14,621 nucleotides of DNA from JANXXV01 sp040002435 (GTDB lineage: Bacteria > Acidobacteriota > Terriglobia > Bryobacterales > Bryobacteraceae), in contig JBDUEM010000199.1 in NCBI GenBank assembly GCA_040002435.1, positions 1-14,621 on the forward strand, in the 5' to 3' direction. Below the pieces are notes generated by a model that was not told where the DNA came from, searched no databases, and saw nothing but the letters and a program-made list of their open reading frames with translations. Each line of letters starts with the position of its first letter. Position 1 is the first letter of the stretch. The translations under genes were made by a program, and so were the position numbers. Shown here piece by piece: positions 1-7,261 of this stretch.

Positions 1-155
1 CCGGCGTCTTCCAGCCTTCGGACTCGTTCGGCTACAGCCGGAGCAGACAGGTTCAGACGCCTGGCGAGCTCGGCGAACGAGATGCGGGCGTCCTCTTGCA
101 GGTAGCGGAGCAATTCCCAGCTAATGGCGTCGATTGCCTCTGATTCGTAAGTCAT
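1..155 (-). CDS. Lrp/AsnC-family transcriptional regulator, N-terminal part (cut by window edge)
   Basis: Only the first 51 codons are inside the window. They read as the winged helix-turn-helix of an Lrp/AsnC regulator: an initial helix (AISWELLRYLQEDARIS), then FAELARRLNLS and the recognition helix APAVAERVRRLEDAG. This is the usual Lrp opening: a short tail, an I-D-x-x-x-x-x-L-L-x-x-L-Q-x-D-A-R-x-S pattern, then the HTH. The ligand-binding RAM domain lies outside the window. The ATG at 155-153 has an AAAGG stretch about 11 nt upstream. A TATTAT box lies about 26 nt upstream of the ATG on this strand, but I see no good -35. The gene is divergent from the LysE-family exporter with a 92-nt gap. 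Regulator/exporter divergence is common for amino-acid exporters, so it probably senses an amino acid and controls that neighbour (inference). The family call is firm; the ligand is unknown. Confidence 0.85.
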   Translation of the reverse strand, partial: MTYESEAIDAISWELLRYLQEDARISFAELARRLNLSAPAVAERVRRLEDA

Positions 156-212
156 TTTAACCCGTAACCTTTGTTTCAGCGATAATAGCACCACAATCGG
201 CTTCACTCACAA

Positions 213-241
213 TTTACTGGCGAACCTAATCAGTCTAGAAT
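213..241 (+). promoter_or_regulatory. Sigma70-like promoter of the LysE gene, predicted leaderless
   Basis: TTTACT (213-218), a 17-nt spacer, and TAGAAT (236-241) form a good housekeeping-type promoter. The start codon of the downstream gene is at 248, six bases after the -10 box, so the expected transcription start would fall on or next to the A of the ATG. No Shine-Dalgarno sequence precedes that ATG, which agrees with a leaderless mRNA. Read by eye; not tested. Confidence 0.5.
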
Positions 242-247
242 CTCTTT

Positions 248-847
248 ATGCTTTTGAAAGGGATGCTTCTCGGATTCTCGATCGCCGCACCCGTCGGCCC
301 CATCGGTCTGCTCTGCATACGGAGAACTTTGGCGCATGGCAGGGCGGAGGGTTTTGCAACGGGCCTGGGCGCGGCTGCGGCGGATTGCGCGTATGGCTTC
401 GTGGCCGCGTTCGGCTTGACGGCCGTCTCCGGGTTGCTGGTCAGCCAGCAGATGTGGATTCGCCTGTTAGGAGGCCTGTTCCTCTGTTACCTGGGAATAG
501 CGGCCTTCCGCTCAAGACCCACGGGCGCGGCTCCGGTGTCTCAAGGCCGCGGCCTGTGGCTTAGCTTTGGGAGTACGTTTTTGTTGACCATTGCCAATCC
601 AATGACAATCCTGTCTTTTCTCGCGGTCTTTGCCGGCTTGGGGATAGCTTCGGCTCAATCCGCCTATGGGGACGGCGCCCTTCTTGTTGCCGGAGTCTTC
701 GCCGGATCGGCCCTTTGGTGGTTTCTGCTCAGTGGCGCAGCCAGCCTCCTCCGGCACCGCTTCACCGTTGGAGCGATGCTTTGGGTGAACCGGGGCTCAG
801 GGGTCCTCGTGTTCGGCTTCGGAATTGCGACGCTTTTGCCCCGTTGA
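248..847 (+). CDS. LysE/RhtB-family amino-acid exporter (translocator)
   Basis: A 199-residue inner-membrane protein of typical LysE-family length. The N-terminus carries the family signature GFSIAAPVGPIGLLCIRRTL (residues 9-28), followed by alternating hydrophobic segments at about 36-60, 62-87, 105-133, 143-168 and 177-196. The conserved N-P pair occurs in TIANPMTIL (about 114-122). Family members export amino acids or related small molecules using the proton gradient; the substrate cannot be read from sequence. ATG 248 is preferred because a promoter -10 box ends six bases before it. A second ATG at 263 has a purine-rich AAAGGG directly abutting it, too close for a normal ribosome site. 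The gene is divergent from an Lrp-type regulator, its likely controller. The downstream oxidoreductase begins 17 nt after the stop, so the two may be co-transcribed. Confidence 0.88.
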   Translation: MLLKGMLLGFSIAAPVGPIGLLCIRRTLAHGRAEGFATGLGAAAADCAYGFVAAFGLTAVSGLLVSQQMWIRLLGGLFLCYLGIAAFRSRPTGAAPVSQGRGLWLSFGSTFLLTIANPMTILSFLAVFAGLGIASAQSAYGDGALLVAGVFAGSALWWFLLSGAASLLRHRFTVGAMLWVNRGSGVLVFGFGIATLLPR

Positions 848-851
848 ACGC

Positions 852-857
852 TACAAT
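852..857 (+). promoter_or_regulatory. TACAAT -10-like box directly before the oxidoreductase start
   Basis: TACAAT lies seven bases upstream of ATG 865, in the 17-nt gap after the LysE stop. The spacing is right for a leaderless transcript, and there is no Shine-Dalgarno sequence before the ATG. I found no matching -35 hexamer at 16-18 nt, so this could equally be chance and the gene may simply be read through from the LysE promoter. Confidence 0.25.
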
Positions 858-864
858 TGCTTCG

Positions 865-2418
865 ATGACGAAGAAGTTCGACGCGGTGGTTGTCGGCGCG
901 GGCCACAATGGCCTGGTTGCGGCCGCATATCTGGCCCAGGCAGGAAAGAAGGTCCTGGTCCTGGAAAGACGCGAGATGGTGGGGGGCTGCTGCGTCACCG
1001 AAGAGGTTTGGCCTGGGTTTCGCGTTTCCGTCGCGTCGTACCTTGTGAGCCTGTTGCAGGACAAAGTGGTGCGCGATCTCGATCTTCATCGCTTCGGTTA
1101 TGAGGTCTATGCTAAGGACCCTCCCTTCTTCTCCCCGTTTGCCGATGGCCGCTACATGTTCATGTGGCAGGACCGTGGCAAGACGCAGGCGGAAATCGCA
1201 AAATTCTCGATTCATGATGCCGCCGTCTACCCGAGGTACGAAGCGCATCTGGAACGTCTGTCGCAGGTAATTGAATCGCTGCTGCTGCAGATTCCCCCAG
1301 ATCTGCCGCTGGAGGAATACCTGGACGCCGCATCCCGCCAATGCGGCCTGAGCGACAGCGAACGGGCCAGCTTCCATTCGATTCTTACCCAAAGCGCGAT
1401 CGATTTTCTGGACGGTTGGTTTGAATCGGACGAACTCAAGGTCACGCTGGCGACCGATGCGGTGATCGGCGCTAATGGTGGCCCGAGCTCGAAAGGATCA
1501 GCGTATATTCTGCTGCACCACTGCATGGGCGGCGTGAACGGCAAGCGCGGCCTGTGGGGATTTGTGAAAGGTGGAATGAGCGGAATCTCCGAAGCCATCG
1601 CGGCTTCCGCGCGCAGCCGCGGCGTGGTCATCAGGACAAGTGCGCCGGTGAGGCAGATCGTGATTCGCGACGGACGGGCGCAGGGCGTGGTTCTGGAAAC
1701 TGGTGAAGAAATCGACGCGTCCATTGTGGTGAGCGATCTGGACCCGCACCAGACCTTCTTCCACCTGACCGATGGACAGGAAGTGGATAGCAGCTACCTG
1801 GACAGGATCCGCAACTTCCGCATCGAGGGAACTTCTCTTAAGATGAACCTCGCCCTCAGCGGGCTGCCCGATTTCAAAGCACTGCCCGGAGGGCCTGGAC
1901 CCCAGCATCGCGCGACCGTACATATCTGCCCCAGCATTGAATACGTGGAGCGCGCCTGGAATGACGCCAGGAGCGGAATCCCATCGCGGGAACCGCTGTT
2001 GGAACTCACCATCCCGACGATGTACGATCCGTCGCTGGCCCCGCCGGGAAAGCACGTGATGGGAATTTTCGTGCAGTATGCGCCCTACACATTGAGCGAG
2101 GGAACCTGGGACGAGTGGCGGGAACCCTTTGCCGACCGCATCATCGGAATGCTTCGTGAACACATCACGAACCTGGATTCCATTTTGATAGACCGGCAGG
2201 TGCTGACCCCGCTCGATCTGGAGCGCCGATTCAAGATTACGCACGGAAACATATTCCACGGCGAAATGAGCCTGGACCAACTGTTTGTTTCGCGAATGAA
2301 ATACCGGACGCCTGTGGAAGCTCTCTATCTGTGCGGTTCGTCAACACACCCGGGTGGCGGAGTGATGGGTGCATGCGGGCACAACGCCGCGGCGCAGATC
2401 CTTCTCGACCTTGGATAG
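865..2418 (+). CDS. FAD-dependent oxidoreductase of the PYROXD2/phytoene-dehydrogenase-like family
   Basis: 517 residues from ATG 865. The Rossmann FAD-binding start is textbook: DAVVVGAGHNGLVAAAYLA (GxGxxG at residues 11-16), with an acidic residue at the end of beta-2 (LVLERRE, E34), then the GG motif MVGGCCVTEE. The C-terminal signature LYLCGSSTHPGGGVMGACG precedes a final helix. These ends, and the overall length, match the PYROXD2-type branch of carotenoid-oxidoreductase-like flavoproteins rather than true phytoene desaturases. No other carotenoid gene is in the window, so a carotenoid role is not supported. The reading frame is open upstream to 715, but those 50 codons overlap the LysE gene and show no FAD-fold features; residue 1 at ATG 865 sits exactly where family members begin. 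Possible operon with LysE. Substrate unknown. Confidence 0.85.
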   Translation: MTKKFDAVVVGAGHNGLVAAAYLAQAGKKVLVLERREMVGGCCVTEEVWPGFRVSVASYLVSLLQDKVVRDLDLHRFGYEVYAKDPPFFSPFADGRYMFMWQDRGKTQAEIAKFSIHDAAVYPRYEAHLERLSQVIESLLLQIPPDLPLEEYLDAASRQCGLSDSERASFHSILTQSAIDFLDGWFESDELKVTLATDAVIGANGGPSSKGSAYILLHHCMGGVNGKRGLWGFVKGGMSGISEAIAASARSRGVVIRTSAPVRQIVIRDGRAQGVVLETGEEIDASIVVSDLDPHQTFFHLTDGQEVDSSYLDRIRNFRIEGTSLKMNLALSGLPDFKALPGGPGPQHRATVHICPSIEYVERAWNDARSGIPSREPLLELTIPTMYDPSLAPPGKHVMGIFVQYAPYTLSEGTWDEWREPFADRIIGMLREHITNLDSILIDRQVLTPLDLERRFKITHGNIFHGEMSLDQLFVSRMKYRTPVEALYLCGSSTHPGGGVMGACGHNAAAQILLDLG

Positions 2419-2492
2419 AATTTAACTTCCTTCGGCCTGCTAATTTTCCTGAAGAATCTCGCTTCCTTAATGAGGGAGTTTATGGAAGATTT

Positions 2493-4031
2493 ATGCGCCT
2501 GGTGCTTTTATTTGCAATCCTTAGCGTTTCATTGCTCGCCCAGCGCCCGGTCATAGACCGTGGCGGGGTCCGTAACTCCGCCAGTTACACTCCGGGCGTT
2601 CGCGGACTTGTTACGATCTTCGGATCGAACCTGGCGAACAGTACCGAAATAGCAACAACGACTCCCCTTCCGACTATGCTTGGAGGAACGAGAGTTACAT
2701 TCGGAGGCAAGGAGGCGTTCCTGCTATACGTGTCTCCAAAGCAGATCAACTTGCAGGTTCCTTTTCCGGTTTCTTCGGAAGACGGTCGCATTATCGTGAG
2801 TACCGCTGCCGGGTCAAGCGACGAGTACACCGCCGACAATAGCCAAAATTACAGCCAAATGGGCTTATTCACGACGAATGAGAATGGTTGCGGACAGGCG
2901 TCGGCTCTCAACGTCTCGGCGGAAACGGGAGCAATTTCCGTCAACTCGCCATCCAACAGCGCCTCGCCGGGAGACTATATCTCGCTTTATGGGACAGGAT
3001 TGTATGCCTATAAACCGCGCAGCTACATTCCTGACGGTAATCCGGCACCGAACGCGCCGCTATACTCCGCTGGACCTGATGCGTTCACTGTCGACTTCCA
3101 AAACCCGGCGCGTGCGACATGGGAGGGAGTAGCCCCTGGATTGATCGGCGTCGATCAGTTCAACCTCAAACTCGCTCCCACCACTCGCGAGGGTTGTGCC
3201 GTACCTGTTCAAGTGATGGCTGAGGGCTCCAGCAGACCGGTGACGGTCGCGGTTCGAAAAGGCGGCGGACCTTGCGTCGATCCAACTGCGGTTGGCTACG
3301 GAGAAATCACATGGGAACGTTCGGCCATGGTCACCACCGCGAACACCGCCGTATCGGAAACGCTGTCGGTTTCGCTGCAATCCTCACCGGGCCGGACGAT
3401 CCCATCGCCACCGTCCTACATCGACCATGATGATCGTTTTCTCCAATCCTATTATGTTGGCCCGTCGTGCCCGATTCCGGGCTATCGGAGCCTTGATGCC
3501 GGAACGGTAACCGCGCAGCTGACGGGAGGGAACGTCGATGCGTCCACCGTTCCCGTTCCAAACACGCAAATCGCAGGGCTGATGATGTATGAGGCGGCAC
3601 TTCCCGCAGGTACAATCCAGCCGGGAACGTTTCGTCTATCCGCGACGGGTGGAGCGGGATCCGGCGCATTTCATTCGAGCGTTCGCATCGGCTCTGGCAT
3701 CCAGATCACAACCGCCTTGGCAAATAAGACCATTCCCACGGACCAGCCACTCATCGTGAACTGGATTGGCGGCGATCCCGATTCCTGGGTTACGGTCAAG
3801 CTGGTCGGACCGCTTGGCATCCAGACGCTGGTGCGCCGCGTACAAGTACGCGCCTCCGCTGGCACTGCACGAATGGAACTAATGGACGGACTACTGCTCG
3901 TCCCCAGGCTGAACGAGCTTATCGTCGAAGTCACACCGAATCCGGATCAGATCGTGACTTTCGCGGCACCCGGATTGGAGGCTATTCGCCATAGCTGGAA
4001 GTACTCCTACCATTTTTCTGTAAGGCAATGA
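2493..4031 (+). CDS. Secreted protein with Solibacter-type TIGR03437 domain
   Basis: 512 residues. MRLVLLFAILSVSLLAQ is a signal peptide, probably cut after AQ (about residue 17). Residues ~22-255 have the pattern of the TIGR03437 domain known from Solibacter paralogues: GGVRNSASYTPGVRGLVTIFGSNLA, the LLYVSPKQINLQVPF segment (78-91), then ALN...VNSPSNSASPGDYISLYGTGL (138-170) and a closing APGLIGVDQFNLKL...PVTVAV. Residues ~265-512 are a separate beta-rich region with GTFRLSATGGAGSGAF and PLIVNWIGGDPDSWVTV, a tail style also seen in acidobacterial exported proteins. No catalytic motif is visible; a cell-surface or adhesive role is a guess. ATG 2493 was chosen because it starts the signal peptide and has GGAAGA and GAGGGAG upstream; the frame is open back to 2331, but that stretch overlaps the preceding gene. 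Confidence 0.82.
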   Translation: MRLVLLFAILSVSLLAQRPVIDRGGVRNSASYTPGVRGLVTIFGSNLANSTEIATTTPLPTMLGGTRVTFGGKEAFLLYVSPKQINLQVPFPVSSEDGRIIVSTAAGSSDEYTADNSQNYSQMGLFTTNENGCGQASALNVSAETGAISVNSPSNSASPGDYISLYGTGLYAYKPRSYIPDGNPAPNAPLYSAGPDAFTVDFQNPARATWEGVAPGLIGVDQFNLKLAPTTREGCAVPVQVMAEGSSRPVTVAVRKGGGPCVDPTAVGYGEITWERSAMVTTANTAVSETLSVSLQSSPGRTIPSPPSYIDHDDRFLQSYYVGPSCPIPGYRSLDAGTVTAQLTGGNVDASTVPVPNTQIAGLMMYEAALPAGTIQPGTFRLSATGGAGSGAFHSSVRIGSGIQITTALANKTIPTDQPLIVNWIGGDPDSWVTVKLVGPLGIQTLVRRVQVRASAGTARMELMDGLLLVPRLNELIVEVTPNPDQIVTFAAPGLEAIRHSWKYSYHFSVRQ

Positions 4032-4045
4032 CTGCCCCCGGCAGT
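4031..4045 (+). repeat. Small perfect hairpin at the TIGR03437 gene stop codon
   Basis: ACTGCC-CCC-GGCAGT, a 6-bp perfect stem beginning on the last base of the TGA stop. No T-run follows, so it is a weak terminator candidate at best; it may protect the 3' end of the mRNA. Confidence 0.35.
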
Positions 4046-4085
4046 ATGTAAGCTGGTAAGTATGCGGACCGTGGCACTGATAATC

Positions 4086-4363
4086 TGTACCGGGATTCTG
4101 TCTACATGGAAACCGGAGCGCCGGTCCATAGCTTAACTCGCGACCGAGATTTTCGGCACGGAGATACCATTCTCCGCTACGCCTTTCGCGGCGAAGCTTT
4201 TCACTTCTGTGCAGGGGAAGTATCATTCGGTGTTCGACATCGCATGCGCCAAGTGGCCCCACGGTACAGACTGCGGCGGCGCACATTGCGCGGCCACTTA
4301 CGCGGTCGTCCGCTTAGTCTCATTTGCTTTGACCCAACGCAGCCGGGCAAGCGTTGGTTTTTT
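4086..4363 (+). ncRNA. Candidate structured RNA ending in an intrinsic terminator (or long 3' UTR)
   Basis: The 370-nt gap between the TIGR03437 gene and kinase 1 has no protein I can recognise but holds ordered inverted repeats on the plus strand. TGG-AA-ACCGG/AGCG/CCGGT-CCA forms an 8-bp stem with a 2-nt bulge (about 4107-4128). AAGTGGCC (4251-4258) pairs perfectly with GGCCACTT (4292-4299), enclosing the nested hairpin GCGCA-CAT-TGCGC (4279-4291). The strong terminator at 4334-4363 follows. A GATAAT box at 4079-4084 could be a -10, but its -35 is poor. A 24-codon ORF at 4062-4136 begins like a signal peptide (MRTVALIICTGILSTW) but stops early and may be a gene remnant. I do not recognise RNase P RNA, tmRNA, SRP RNA or a tRNA here. 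It could equally be the 3' UTR of the upstream gene; the 5' end is a guess. Confidence 0.25.
4334..4363 (+). terminator. Strong rho-independent terminator
   Basis: CCAACGC (4334-4340) and GCGTTGG (4351-4357) form a perfect 7-bp stem around a 10-nt loop, followed at once by TTTTTT (4358-4363). It stops plus-strand transcription just before the convergent 3' end of kinase 1 at 4402. On the minus strand the run becomes an A-tract before the stem with no T-tract after it, so it is mainly a plus-strand terminator. Confidence 0.8.
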
Positions 4364-4401
4364 CCGGAAATATGGCTGTTATTCGCGGTCCCAATCGTCC
4401 G

Positions 4402-7200
4402 TCACTGCAATTTGCGATACTCAGCCCGGGCTTGCTGAAGCATCGGGATTTCGGGATCAGCATCTCTCCACAGCTTGAAGAAGTCCTCGAAAGCCCGTCT
4501 GGACTTTGCCGTGTCGCCCGCGAGCATGGAACCGCGGGCCATGCCTAGATAGGAGAGCGAATAGAACTGTCCCCAATAAGGGTAACGCCAGAGACTCGCC
4601 CAACTGGCGCCTTTGTTATCCACGATTTTCTGGAACTCAGCGGCCGCCTCCACACCTTTATGCAGCCGCAAATACGCCAGGCCGCGCAAGTAGATAGCCT
4701 CGAGATAGGCGAGTTCGTATGGCGACGCAGACGCCAGCAATTCGACGCTCGTGGCCGGTTGATTGTGATTGAGCGCAACCGCCGCTCGAATCTCAGGAAG
4801 TTGCACCTCGTTCCAAATGGTTCCGTTTGGAAAAAGCTTCGAAATATCCGCCGCAATCTTCTCCGCCTGGACAACACCGTCGCACATCGCCAGCATTTCG
4901 GCGGGACGGCCCAGGCGGCGCACGGCTTGGCAATCGCCCGAGAGGGCGTCGGCACGCGCATCAGCTTCCTCGTAGTCAGCGGCAACGTTCGGGAGTTCCC
5001 GGCGGAGCGCGGTCTCCGCAGCACGCAGATACAATTTACGAGATTCGCGACGCTGGCCATAGAAATTGAGATTGGCTGCCTGCAGGCCGAGGCTGATGTA
5101 TTCCGCCGGCTTGCCTGCGAACCATTGAATCTCTCTGGCGATAGCGGCCTGATCGCCCTCAAGGTAAGCCATTTCCAGGAAACGTTGATGTATCCTCGGT
5201 CCGCCGAGCGCCTGCGCGCGAAGCTTCTCCGCCAATCGCCTGGCTTCGGGAAACCTGCCCAGGCACAGATAGGCGTCCAGTTGACGGCGATAGGGTTGTT
5301 CGAGATTGGGTTGCAGCCGAGCCGCTTCAAGGCCCTCCTTCAGCCCCTCTTCATATCGCCCCACGTCGATGTAAAGGGTGCTCAAAAGGTTATGGAATGA
5401 CCAAGAACGGGGAAAGGTGCGGATACCCAATTGATAGTAGTCGATTGCTTTGTCTACCTCACCAGTGCCCGCGTAGTAATAGGCTGAGGTGATCTGGTAC
5501 CGCTCGATCTCGGAAACCCGCGCCACCAGACGAAAAGCCTTTTTCGCATATTCCCCGCGGAGTGCAATGTCCCCGGCGTTATCGGCCGCCACCGAAAGGA
5601 AATAGTAGGCCATTGCGAACTTCGGATCCACTTGGGTGGCGCGCTCAAGCAACGGAACGGAGCCGAGAAAGTTGCCATGCGAAAGCTCCAAATAGCCTGC
5701 GGTGTAAATCTGGAGAGCTTCCATCGAAGGAGTGGTGGCCTCTGCCAGCGGCCGATTTAGCTTCTGGATCGATGCGAGCGATTCTCCCAACTTGCCGCGC
5801 ATTCCGGTCGCCGCGGAGGAGAGTGCGTTCAATACGTGCTCTTTATCCTCGGCCTGGATTTGCTCCCGGGCGAGCGTCGCGCCATCATGACAGGTGATTG
5901 CCTGGAGTGTAATGACGTAGTTCTTTCCCAGGCTAGCGATAGCGCCTTCGATTGTCGCAGCGGCTCCTTCGCGGACGCAGACTTCGCGTGCAATCGGATT
6001 TGTGATGCGGGTGCCGGGCCGAAGAGTCATCCGCTGAAGCACGCGCTGCACCTGCTCGGCATCCATTATTTTGAGAAACGGTGATTGTTCCAGCTGAATG
6101 ATCAAGCCTTGGCGAAGCGTTCCATCGAAAATGGGATCGCTCGTTTCGTTGATGAAATCGGAGAGGACGATTACGTCCTTGTCGGTGAGTTTAGGAGCGG
6201 GCCGAAAAAAAACGTAGCCCGCGGCAAGGAGGAGAAACGCGAAGAGAGCCGCGGCGGCGGTGACCATCCAGATTCGCCTCTTTCCCGGGCGCGGGGCTTC
6301 GAGGGCGTTTATCAGTTCGACGGCGGATTGCCAGCGTCGCGCCGGATCCGCCTCAAGACAACGGCGCACGATTTTTTCCAGCGGTTTCGATCCAAGGGGT
6401 TTCGGGTTCGAGGCGGCGCGCGCACCGTTCAACATCTCAGAGAAGATACGGCCGAACGAATAAATGTCGGTGCGGACATCCGCAGGTTCGCCTTCGCGCT
6501 GCTCCGGCGCCATGTAGGCCGGCGTGCCGATCACCATCCGGCTGGCAGTAAGCGTCTCGTCTCCTTCCCAGGTGGCCAGTCCGAAGTCGAGAACCTTGAT
6601 GCCGGACTTGACGAGCATGAGGTTGCCGGGCTTCAGGTCGCGGTGAACGATCCCGCGTTCATGCGCTTCGGCCAAGGCGGCGGCAATCTGCAAGGCGTAG
6701 CGAACTGCCTGGTCAACCGGCAGCGGACCGTCTTTCAGCCGGGCCGCCATGGTTTCGCCTTCGAGGAGCTCCATTACCAGGTAATTGGGACCGACGTCAT
6801 AAAGTGTGCAGATGTGGGGATGATTCAGCGACGAAATCGCATGCGCCTCGCGCTCGAAGCGAGCGGTAAACTGCTCATGGACGAACTTAATGGCAACGGG
6901 CCGGCCTAGGCGCGTGTCGATGGCGCGAAAGACTTCGCCCATTCCCCCCTCGCCCAGCTTGCTCTCAACCTGGTAGGGTCCCAGGCGGGCGCCGGGGTTC
7001 ACCTGAGTCATCGCCGCATCTCCAGGAAATGGAATGGAGCGATCGAGAATCAGGTGAACGTCCTGGCGCTCAAGGAGAGATTCGACGTCGCGGCGCAGTT
7101 CGGGATCGGACTGCGCAAGCAGCGCGGCGCGCTCTTCGGAAGTGGCTTCCCTGACGGAATGATACAGGTCCTCGATTCTCTGAAGGCGATCAGGCGTCAT
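4402..7200 (-). CDS. Membrane Ser/Thr protein kinase with extracytoplasmic TPR region (cassette 1)
   Basis: 932 residues. An N-terminal helix (MTPDRLQRIEDLYH) is followed by a Pkn2/Hanks-type kinase: Gly loop GEGGMG (83-88), VAIK with K105, helix-C glutamate near E118, HRDLKPGN (H186, D188, N193), DFG (205-207), APE (231-233). All catalytic residues are present, and the loop between DFG and APE carries several Ser/Thr. One membrane helix lies at about 310-332. Beyond it, probably outside the cytoplasm, are a DFINETSDPIFDGTLRQGL-type domain (about 340-480) with two Cys (408, 437), and TPR-like helical repeats (about 494-930). The ATG at 7200 has AGAGGG 8 nt upstream. It follows the ECF sigma gene by 61 nt, so an operon is likely. 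By analogy with Vibrio EcfP/PknT it probably phosphorylates that sigma factor; the signal is unknown. Paralogue of the kinase at 9847-12645. Confidence 0.92.
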   Translation of the reverse strand: MTPDRLQRIEDLYHSVREATSEERAALLAQSDPELRRDVESLLERQDVHLILDRSIPFPGDAAMTQVNPGARLGPYQVESKLGEGGMGEVFRAIDTRLGRPVAIKFVHEQFTARFEREAHAISSLNHPHICTLYDVGPNYLVMELLEGETMAARLKDGPLPVDQAVRYALQIAAALAEAHERGIVHRDLKPGNLMLVKSGIKVLDFGLATWEGDETLTASRMVIGTPAYMAPEQREGEPADVRTDIYSFGRIFSEMLNGARAASNPKPLGSKPLEKIVRRCLEADPARRWQSAVELINALEAPRPGKRRIWMVTAAAALFAFLLLAAGYVFFRPAPKLTDKDVIVLSDFINETSDPIFDGTLRQGLIIQLEQSPFLKIMDAEQVQRVLQRMTLRPGTRITNPIAREVCVREGAAATIEGAIASLGKNYVITLQAITCHDGATLAREQIQAEDKEHVLNALSSAATGMRGKLGESLASIQKLNRPLAEATTPSMEALQIYTAGYLELSHGNFLGSVPLLERATQVDPKFAMAYYFLSVAADNAGDIALRGEYAKKAFRLVARVSEIERYQITSAYYYAGTGEVDKAIDYYQLGIRTFPRSWSFHNLLSTLYIDVGRYEEGLKEGLEAARLQPNLEQPYRRQLDAYLCLGRFPEARRLAEKLRAQALGGPRIHQRFLEMAYLEGDQAAIAREIQWFAGKPAEYISLGLQAANLNFYGQRRESRKLYLRAAETALRRELPNVAADYEEADARADALSGDCQAVRRLGRPAEMLAMCDGVVQAEKIAADISKLFPNGTIWNEVQLPEIRAAVALNHNQPATSVELLASASPYELAYLEAIYLRGLAYLRLHKGVEAAAEFQKIVDNKGASWASLWRYPYWGQFYSLSYLGMARGSMLAGDTAKSRRAFEDFFKLWRDADPEIPMLQQARAEYRKLQ

Positions 7201-7261
7201 GAAGGATGCCCTCTATGATATCTCGCGGCATCCAACGGCAAAGGTGCCTCGAAACTGCGAA

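Noticed and set aside
715..864. Upstream extension of the oxidoreductase start
   Set aside because: Overlaps the LysE gene, lacks a ribosome site, and family members begin just before the Rossmann strand at ATG 865.
664..1392. Minus-strand frame of 242 codons across the LysE/oxidoreductase junction
   Set aside because: Overlaps two well-supported plus-strand genes and has no family features.
1498..2280. Minus-strand frame of 260 codons inside the oxidoreductase gene
   Set aside because: Antisense shadow of the FAD-dependent oxidoreductase, with no motif or ribosome site.
4106..4438. 110-codon plus-strand frame in the gap before kinase 1
   Set aside because: Arg-rich composition without domain features; it crosses an intrinsic terminator and the kinase 1 end, so it is unlikely to be translated.
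4660..5400. Long plus-strand frame of 246 codons opposite the TPR half of kinase 1
   Set aside because: Lies wholly inside the minus-strand kinase gene, whose protein has clear motifs; this frame has no ribosome site or recognisable domain. High G+C opens such shadow frames.
6085..6909. Plus-strand frame of 274 codons opposite the kinase 1 catalytic domain
   Set aside because: Antisense shadow of the kinase domain; a similar shadow appears at the same place opposite kinase 2, as expected from paralogous coding DNA.
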